NCBI GenBank assembly: GCA_021647145.1
Contig: JAKIVF010000111.1
Coordinates: 1 to 11,108 of the forward strand
Direction of reading: 5' to 3'
DNA: 11,108 bases
Source: Methylococcaceae bacterium
GTDB taxonomy: Bacteria; Pseudomonadota; Gammaproteobacteria; Methylococcales; Methylomonadaceae
In this document: positions 6,595-11,108 of the stretch, piece after piece
Layout of the letters: each line of letters begins with the position of its first letter
How positions within the stretch are numbered: position 1 is the stretch's first letter
The notes under the pieces: model-generated
Told to the model about the DNA's origin: nothing
What the model saw: only the letters and a program-made list of their open reading frames with translations
Databases searched by the model: none
Position numbers and translations under genes: made by a program

Positions 6595-7158
6595 ATGTTT
6601 TGTTGCAACTGTGGTAATCAATTGTTAGCAAATGCAAACTTTTGTTCAGAATGTGGCAATAAGGTATTTCTAAAAGTTGTAGATTACAATAGTTTGCAAA
6701 AAATTAATAATCTGATTTGTTTTGAAGGGAGGCCTTTTAGTGGAACAGGCGTTGCCTATTATCCTCAAGGAAATAAAAAAAATGAAGAAACTTTTTTTAA
6801 TGGTCTAGGAAGTGGAGTTTGGCGGTTCTGGTACGAGAATGGACAAAAAGCACAGGAAGTAAGCTACTTGGAAGATAAATTTGATGGCGTAGAATGTGAA
6901 TGGTTTGAAAATGGAAATAAAAAAAATGAAGTAAACTGGTCTAAAGGAGTATTAAACGGTCTATGGTCTTCTTGGTTTGAAAATGGACAAAAAGAGGGGG
7001 AAGTCAATTATTCTAATGGAAAAAAGCAAGGCTGTGAGGTATTGTGGTTTGAAAACGGTCAAATGTATTCTAAAGGGAATTGGGATAAAGGAGTTCAAGT
7101 AGGAAGCTGGACTATTTGGCAGCCAGATGGACAAGTAAAGTGGAGGGGGGAATATTAA
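6595..7158 (+). CDS. Zinc-ribbon plus MORN_2-repeat protein, copy 1
   Basis: The function of this 187-residue soluble protein is unknown. It opens with a zinc ribbon, MFCCNCGNQ...FCSECG, with likely ligands Cys3, Cys6, Cys17 and Cys20. From about residue 50 it consists of MORN_2 (YwqK-type) repeats in an exact 24-residue register. The aromatic before the [FY]ENG turn recurs at Tyr55, Trp79, Trp103, Trp127, Trp151 and Trp175, with consensus W-[FY]-E-N-G-Q-K. Such repeats form extended beta-hairpin solenoids used for binding. The open frame extends 41 codons further upstream, but the ATG at 6595 has AAGG (6582-6585) at good spacing and starts exactly at the zinc ribbon, as in the paralogue downstream. 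No signal peptide or membrane segment is seen. Database names such as YwqK-family antitoxin are not evidence of a toxin-antitoxin role. Confidence 0.82.
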   Translation: MFCCNCGNQLLANANFCSECGNKVFLKVVDYNSLQKINNLICFEGRPFSGTGVAYYPQGNKKNEETFFNGLGSGVWRFWYENGQKAQEVSYLEDKFDGVECEWFENGNKKNEVNWSKGVLNGLWSSWFENGQKEGEVNYSNGKKQGCEVLWFENGQMYSKGNWDKGVQVGSWTIWQPDGQVKWRGEY

Positions 7159-7227
7159 TTGATGTGATTAAAAGCGAAGTAAAATAGTGTTCAGGTTAGC
7201 TTGTCGTTTTTTTGGTAATCCGATGCC

Positions 7228-7242
7228 ACTTTTACTAAAAGT
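7228..7242. other. Small hairpin in the gap between the two zinc-ribbon genes
   Basis: ACTTTT-ACT-AAAAGT is a perfect but AT-only 6-bp stem without a following T tract, so it is at best a weak structure. The surrounding 219-bp gap (7159-7377) contains no convincing ORF, repeat or promoter that I can identify. It is long for an operon, so the downstream genes may have their own promoter in it. Confidence 0.25.
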
Positions 7243-7377
7243 TCTTGGTACCCAGTAGAGCAGATAGTCTATCCTACACTTTTAATCATATCCATTCATT
7301 ATTAATTGATAGCAGTAAAGCTGTATCAAGAATTAAAACAATCGTTAAAAATAGGATTATTAAAGGGTAACTAAATA

Positions 7378-7893
7378 ATGTTTTGTCATAATTGTGGTAC
7401 AAAATTTCCTGAGAGTGGGAAGGTAAACTTTTGTTCTAAATGCGGTACCGAAGTCATTAGTAAAGTAGTTAACAGACTGGTAGAACGGGCAGGTGTCTAT
7501 TATGAGCCAAGCCAAGACCAGCCTTTTACAGGGAAGTTTATATCACGTGACAGTAATGGAAAAATTAAGAAAGAAGAGAGTTATAAAGACGGTTTATTAG
7601 ATGGACTTTTTAGTGCTTGGCATTCAAATGGCTGTAAAGAAAGTGAAGGGACTTATAAAATGGGAAAACAGGAGGGGTTATGGACTTGGTGGAGTAATAA
7701 AGGGCAGCAAATAGTAGAAAAATACTATAAAAATGGAGTAAAACATGGGCTTTGGGTAGACTGGCATGACAATGGTCAAAAGAGAGTTGAAGGTAAATTT
7801 GTCAATGGAAAAAGAGAAGGACTAGTGACTATCTGGGATAAAGATGGAAAGAAAATGAGTGAAACAATGTATAAGAATGATGAGAGAGTATAA
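7378..7893 (+). CDS. Zinc-ribbon plus MORN_2-repeat protein, copy 2
   Basis: This 171-residue paralogue of the preceding gene also has no known function. The N-terminal ribbon MFCHNCGTK...NFCSKCG supplies Cys3, Cys6, Cys19 and Cys22; its loop is two residues longer than in copy 1. Five MORN_2-like repeats follow from about residue 45, with the register position at residues 57, 81, 105, 129 and 153, Trp in the last four: again exactly 24 residues apart. Typical units contain GLW-x2-W-x3-NGQK and Y-K-x-G. Copy 2 has more Lys and fewer acidic repeat-turn residues than copy 1, and the repeats are well diverged, so the duplication is old or the partners differ. AAAGGG (7362-7367) lies ten bases before the ATG. 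It ends 35 bases before the membrane-protein gene, so these are probably cotranscribed. Confidence 0.82.
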   Translation: MFCHNCGTKFPESGKVNFCSKCGTEVISKVVNRLVERAGVYYEPSQDQPFTGKFISRDSNGKIKKEESYKDGLLDGLFSAWHSNGCKESEGTYKMGKQEGLWTWWSNKGQQIVEKYYKNGVKHGLWVDWHDNGQKRVEGKFVNGKREGLVTIWDKDGKKMSETMYKNDERV

Positions 7894-7928
7894 TAACGAA
7901 GCGTTTTAAACAAGGTATTCACAATTGT

Positions 7929-9218
7929 TTGTTTTCCCAACTAAAACTCTATTTTGTTATGTATAAAGCAGAAAAAATAAAAAGAAAAAATGCTGGCGTA
8001 GGTTATTTGATAAATAGCCTTCAAACTCTCTTTGTAGGTATGCTCAAAGTATGGACTATACCGATTGTTTTAATGTTGAGTATTGCATCAGGGTTCACTA
8101 CATATTATGGTTTAAAGCATTTCATCACACCCTGGATTGCTTTAGTTATCACTGTTGCTATTCAGTCAATCATTGTTATTTGTTCTTTAGAAATAGCAGG
8201 CATTCATTGGAAAGCTAATCGTCTACGTTATTTTTCTGTTGTATTGTCGTTATTGATTGCTTTATTAGCATCAATTTCTTTTTCATATTTTAAATTTTAT
8301 GAAATATCACAACATGATACAGTTTATATTAACCGTCTTAATCAAGTTAGAGAGGATATAAAACTCTATTTAGGTGACGTATTAAAAATTAAAGGAGATG
8401 TTTTAAAGCAGCAACATGTTGAATTAAAGCAAGCGGCCAAGGAAGTTTCTCAAGCCTATTTTGGAACTCACCCTTCAGCGGTCGAAAAATTTAAAAACCA
8501 AGTAGGAAAAGGACCTTTTTGGAAGCATTACAACGAAATCTATCAGGAAAAGAAACAATTTTTGGAGCTTCTGGAGCAAGAATTTTTGGAGTTAGATAAA
8601 AAAGTTCAAGGGTTGCAATCGGGCTTGGGGGATCTTGACGTAACAAATGACCTTGAAAAATCTTATTATAAAGTATTAAATGATTATAGCGAAGTACAGA
8701 TACAAATAGGACGGTTATCTAACTTTATTGGACTTGGGTTGCCCGAAGCTCCATTATTAATGACCTATAAGCAATTTATTGAAGAAGTAAAGCCCGATGT
8801 CTCAATGTGGAATGGTTTTTCACTGTTTGCTTTTATCTGTGCAGCTATGGTCGATTTTTTTACTGTTTTATTATCTTATCGACTTGAATTTACAGCACCA
8901 GGCCCCTTAACCGCCGAGGAAGAGGATTTAGTCTTTGAATGTTTAAGGCAATTTACAGAATTTACTATTAATGAAAACGATGAGTTGCAAATGGTGATTG
9001 AAAAAACAGAAATTGAAAAAGCTAGACGGTATTCTGATTGGTCAAGAATGTTTGCCGTTGGCTTACTATTAAATCGAGGTTTTTTAAGAAAAATAGATCA
9101 TAGAACCGTCGAGTTCTCACCTAATTTATATCCCCTTATTGCTGAGAAAATGGGTGATAAAATTAAGCAATTACGTGCTGCTGGAGCTCGTACAAAGTGG
9201 GTAGAGGCTAATGAATAG
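7929..9218 (+). CDS. Four-pass membrane protein with large helical loop domain
   Basis: I do not recognise the family. Membrane segments are visible at about residues 42-61, 68-88, 101-121 and 295-317. Basic stretches before segment 1 (KAEKIKRK) and between 2 and 3 (HWKANRLR) place both ends in the cytoplasm by the positive-inside rule. Residues 122-294 would then be an extracytoplasmic, charged, mostly helical domain with coiled-coil character (about 200-262). The cytoplasmic tail (318-429) begins with an acidic stretch and contains a compact region around RMFAVGLLLNRGFLRKID that might be a small winged-helix-like fold. The frame opens with TTG at 7929 after AAGG (7912-7915, long spacing). 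An in-frame ATG at 7959 is the alternative start, but has no ribosome-binding site. The 3' end overlaps the next gene by 8 bases, which argues for a complex of the two products. Confidence 0.75.
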   Translation: MFSQLKLYFVMYKAEKIKRKNAGVGYLINSLQTLFVGMLKVWTIPIVLMLSIASGFTTYYGLKHFITPWIALVITVAIQSIIVICSLEIAGIHWKANRLRYFSVVLSLLIALLASISFSYFKFYEISQHDTVYINRLNQVREDIKLYLGDVLKIKGDVLKQQHVELKQAAKEVSQAYFGTHPSAVEKFKNQVGKGPFWKHYNEIYQEKKQFLELLEQEFLELDKKVQGLQSGLGDLDVTNDLEKSYYKVLNDYSEVQIQIGRLSNFIGLGLPEAPLLMTYKQFIEEVKPDVSMWNGFSLFAFICAAMVDFFTVLLSYRLEFTAPGPLTAEEEDLVFECLRQFTEFTINENDELQMVIEKTEIEKARRYSDWSRMFAVGLLLNRGFLRKIDHRTVEFSPNLYPLIAEKMGDKIKQLRAAGARTKWVEANE

Positions 9219-10503
9219 TGTAGCGACAGAAATAGATAACTGGCTGGTTTCTACAGGTAATGATGATGACATTTCAGACGATGTGTGGGATGCTGGTTTT
9301 GAAGTTGATCGACAGGTTGTTTATAGTAAGTTTGGTGCCTATAAAAAAGTCTTTTTACGTCCCCAAAGTTTTGTAAAACGTTTTTTTCATACGGTGTACC
9401 CACTTTCTATTGAAGAATGGAATTGTACGGATAGCGTTGAACTGTATGATGGTTTTTGCACCATTGATATAACCTTAGATGTAAGGTTTCAAGCAACATA
9501 TAATTATGCTTTAAGTAATATAGAGCTTTTGGCAGAATTGAATGAACATATTAAACAAGCCTATTATGGAATGGTGACAGACATAGTTAACAGGGAGCTT
9601 CTTAATTTGTCAGACGGTGATTGGGTGCAAGAAGGATTAGAACCCATTGAAAAAATAATTTGCTCAAAAATTAATGAAATGTTGATCTTGCAAAATATTC
9701 AATCTCAAGTAACTTGCAGGCTTAAACCAAGTTTTGAAGAGTTTCCCGATGTACAGTTTGCAAAAGAAAAAGTTTACCTTAGTGTACTAAAGAAAAGCTT
9801 TGAATTTAATGAACAACAGAGAGAGGAGTTGTTTAGGCAACAACAAGAAGAAAAAAATCAAAATATTAACCATAAACGTTTGCAGCTAGAACAAATCAAT
9901 AAAATAGCAGAAGTAGATCGAGAAAGATCGGCTGTCGATGCAGAGAACACCAAATTGTTACTAAAAGAAAAAGAACAGCAGCAACGCGAACAATTTGTAA
10001 TCAGGAAAAGGCTTCATGCAGAAAAAATTAAGCATAATAATAGCTTAAAGGAAATGACTTTAATTGCTGAACTTAATGAGAAAGAGGTTTATCAAGCAAA
10101 ATTAAGAGAAAAAGAAGAGCAAGAAAAAATTGAGTTAATTGCTCATCAAACTAAATTAAAGGAAAAAGAGCTTGAAGCAAAGATTGCTGAATTTGAAAAA
10201 GAACAGGCGAGTTGGAGAGAAACCAAAAGTAAAGTTCATGCAGAAGAGCTGGAGCTAAAACAACAACAAAAACAAATGGAGTTTGATACGGATGTTAATG
10301 CGAAAAAACGCTATGAATTAAGACGTTTAGCCATGCAAAAGGAAAGTTTTTCTGTTAGAAAAAAAGCCGATGTATATCTAAAAAGAGAAATTGAATTGCT
10401 TGAATTAGATAAACAACGCTTAGCTTTACAGCAGACGATAAAAAAATATAAAGATGAAAATAGTAACCAAGAAACTAGTGAGGAAACCGAATTATTTAGA
10501 TAG
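9211..10503 (+). CDS. SPFH-like/coiled-coil protein, partner of the membrane protein
   Basis: This is a 430-residue soluble protein without signal peptide or membrane segment. Residues 1-30 are acidic. Residues 31-190 look like a divergent SPFH/band-7 domain: FGAYKKVFLRPQSFVKRFF, then beta-rich SVELYDGFCTIDITLDVRFQATYNY, then helices around MVTDIVNRELL and IEKIICSKINEML, and a final strand QVTCRLKP. From about 195 to 420 comes an almost unbroken, Glu/Lys/Gln-rich coiled coil, long enough for a rod of roughly 30 nm. Flotillin-type SPFH proteins share this order, but they carry their own membrane anchor. Here the anchor could be the four-pass protein encoded just upstream, whose gene overlaps this one by 8 bases (start AGAGGCTAATG). 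The SPFH assignment is by eye and moderate; a plain coiled-coil scaffold is the alternative. Function unknown. Confidence 0.72.
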   Translation: MNSVATEIDNWLVSTGNDDDISDDVWDAGFEVDRQVVYSKFGAYKKVFLRPQSFVKRFFHTVYPLSIEEWNCTDSVELYDGFCTIDITLDVRFQATYNYALSNIELLAELNEHIKQAYYGMVTDIVNRELLNLSDGDWVQEGLEPIEKIICSKINEMLILQNIQSQVTCRLKPSFEEFPDVQFAKEKVYLSVLKKSFEFNEQQREELFRQQQEEKNQNINHKRLQLEQINKIAEVDRERSAVDAENTKLLLKEKEQQQREQFVIRKRLHAEKIKHNNSLKEMTLIAELNEKEVYQAKLREKEEQEKIELIAHQTKLKEKELEAKIAEFEKEQASWRETKSKVHAEELELKQQQKQMEFDTDVNAKKRYELRRLAMQKESFSVRKKADVYLKREIELLELDKQRLALQQTIKKYKDENSNQETSEETELFR

Positions 10504-10564
10504 TAAAATAATAGATCTTATTGAATAATGGTCTAATGATACAGCTGGTTAACCCAACCAAAGA

Positions 10565-10592
10565 ACTGCCTATAAGTTCCCAAATAGGTAGT
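10565..10592 (+). terminator. Hairpin after the SPFH-like gene, possible terminator
   Basis: ACTGCCTAT and ATAGGTAGT pair over nine positions (one G-T) around a 10-base loop, about 60 bases after the last gene of the cassette. No clean T run follows, so termination is uncertain. The right arm overlaps the likely end of the IS256-family remnant. Confidence 0.3.
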
Positions 10593-10670
10593 GTTCAAAA
10601 ATCTGTGTCATTTCATTAAAATCAATGCATTTGCATTAAGGAATAACAGATGTCACAACCATTCAATTTC
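10588..10670 (+). mobile_element. Left-end remnant of an IS256-family element
   Basis: The stretch GTGTTCAAAAATCTGTGTCA resembles IS256-family (mutator-type) termini. It is followed by AAGGAA (10638-10643) and an ATG at 10650 that begins MSQPFNF, the start seen in many transposases of this family. Homology stops after about seven codons, and the frame runs into unrelated DNA and a stop at 10716-10718. Only the left terminus, ribosome-binding site and first codons survive, so it is inactive. The outer boundary is approximate. Confidence 0.6.
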
Positions 10671-10748
10671 CTGATTAGTAAGAATCATCAGCCAACCGCA
10701 ACAAAGCTTCAGGCCTAGGTTCCGTACCAACGTCACCAATCAGGAAAT
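10666..10748. repeat. 11-bp inverted repeat bracketing the IS junction
   Basis: ATTTCCTGATT at 10666-10676 and its exact complement at 10738-10748 flank 61 bases at the point where the IS256 and IS1595 remnants meet. The left copy overlaps the last recognisable IS256 codons and the IS1595 stop codon. Confidence 0.6.
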
Positions 10749-10917
10749 GCCTTGAGAATAACCGTCGATTAAATCGATAGGCAATAGCCGCCAAATAGCG
10801 GTGGGCATATTTACTAAAGTCAAAAGCATGATAGGCACCCCAAATAAAAGGTTGAATTGATTCTACTTGGGTACTTAATTCTTTATAGTCTATGCAAAAT
10901 ACCCTTTGCTTGTCTCA
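10675..10917 (-). pseudogene. IS1595-family transposase, C-terminal remnant
   Basis: On the minus strand an open stretch of 80 codons from an in-frame stop (10917-10915) to TAA (10677-10675) reads like the C-terminal end of IS1595/ISXO2-type transposases: GAYHAFDFSKYAHRYLA, then AYRFNRR, and a C-terminal LLRLADDS. The conserved YHAF...HRYLAE...YRFNRR signature follows the catalytic core in intact transposases of roughly 200-300 residues. The DDE core is missing and an upstream stop separates it, so this is a decayed 3' fragment. Its stop codon lies only a few bases from the IS256 remnant, so its own terminal repeat is also lost. Confidence 0.7.
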
Positions 10918-11019
10918 GGATCGAATTTTTGTTTTGTATACGGTATTGATGGAGACCTCCTGTTGAGGTGATTTGTTCTTAGGACTGAGGATTTAATAAC
11001 TTCCGAACTTTGACTTGTC

Positions 11020-11101
11020 TTTTGGCTCCACAGAAGCACCATTAGAATAGTTACGTAGCTTGCTATGCGCCTATTCTAATGATACTCCTGTGAAGCAAAA
11101 A
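11020..11101. repeat. Long imperfect palindrome near the window end
   Basis: Arms 11020-11050 and 11071-11101 pair around a 20-base loop. The inner ten bases (ATTAGAATAG against CTATTCTAAT) are perfect; the next sixteen have four mismatches, and four more pairs follow after one further mismatch. All four internal mismatches are A-C on the plus strand, so they become G-U pairs in a minus-strand RNA, giving a 26-bp unbroken stem there. The loop contains a TAGC-AA-GCTA mini-stem. Bases 10918-11019 before it contain no recognisable gene. It could be a MITE-type element, a structured RNA or a terminator for a gene beyond the window. Confidence 0.6.
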
Positions 11102-11108
11102 TCCTACG

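Noticed and set aside
6595..7893. Toxin-antitoxin module suggested by the common YwqK-family antitoxin label for such repeats
   Set aside because: No small toxin-like gene is adjacent, and the label reflects database naming rather than anything visible here.
10650..10718. 22-codon ORF beginning MSQPFNF with a good ribosome-binding site
   Set aside because: Only the first seven codons are IS256-like; the rest is antisense to the IS1595 remnant, so it is a truncation product and not a gene.
11020..11101. Integron attC site
   Set aside because: The palindrome lacks the RYYYAAC/GTTRRRY core sites at its ends and no cassette genes surround it.

Overview
The window is an AT-rich stretch of a gammaproteobacterial chromosome. 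RlmG, EfpL (the unmodified EF-P paralogue with Arg33) and an AlgD-type GDP-mannose dehydrogenase together point to Gammaproteobacteria. The low GC, short mobile repeats and IS256/IS1595 remnants would suit a free-living or symbiotic lineage such as Methylococcales or Thiotrichales, but that finer placement is only a guess. Three genes (algD, efpL and the four-pass membrane gene) appear to use TTG start codons.

Left part (1-6508) is mostly housekeeping. On the minus strand lie algD (91-1401) and an rbgA/ylqF-like ribosome-assembly GTPase (1611-2531). They are separated by a terminator hairpin and by two tandem CRP-like operators upstream of algD. A 158-bp MITE-like inverted-repeat element (2576-2733), flanked by TATA on both sides, fills the divergent gap between rbgA and rlmG. 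On the plus strand, rlmG and dnaQ overlap by 4 bases. dnaQ ends inside a 7-bp tandem repeat and is followed by an ElyC/YdcF-type DUF218 membrane protein. Convergent to these is an efpL-VOC pair on the minus strand.

Right part (6595-10503) is the accessory-looking region and the best candidate for an undescribed system: four plus-strand genes in a row. The first two are diverged paralogues, each with an N-terminal four-cysteine zinc ribbon followed by MORN_2-like repeats in an exact 24-residue register (187 and 171 aa). The third is a four-pass membrane protein with a predicted extracytoplasmic helical domain of about 170 residues and a cytoplasmic tail. The fourth overlaps it by 8 bases and encodes a soluble protein with an SPFH-like N-terminal region and a very long charged coiled coil. 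A reasonable reading is a membrane-associated scaffold made of the last two proteins, with the zinc-ribbon/repeat proteins as soluble partners. Its function cannot be read from sequence.

Right edge (10504-11108) has no intact gene. It holds the broken left end of an IS256-family element, abutting the C-terminal remnant of an IS1595-family transposase on the opposite strand, and then a long imperfect palindrome (11020-11101) whose minus-strand transcript would fold with G-U pairs at nearly all mismatches. This debris borders the four-gene cassette on one side and fits an accessory locus next to an integration hot spot.
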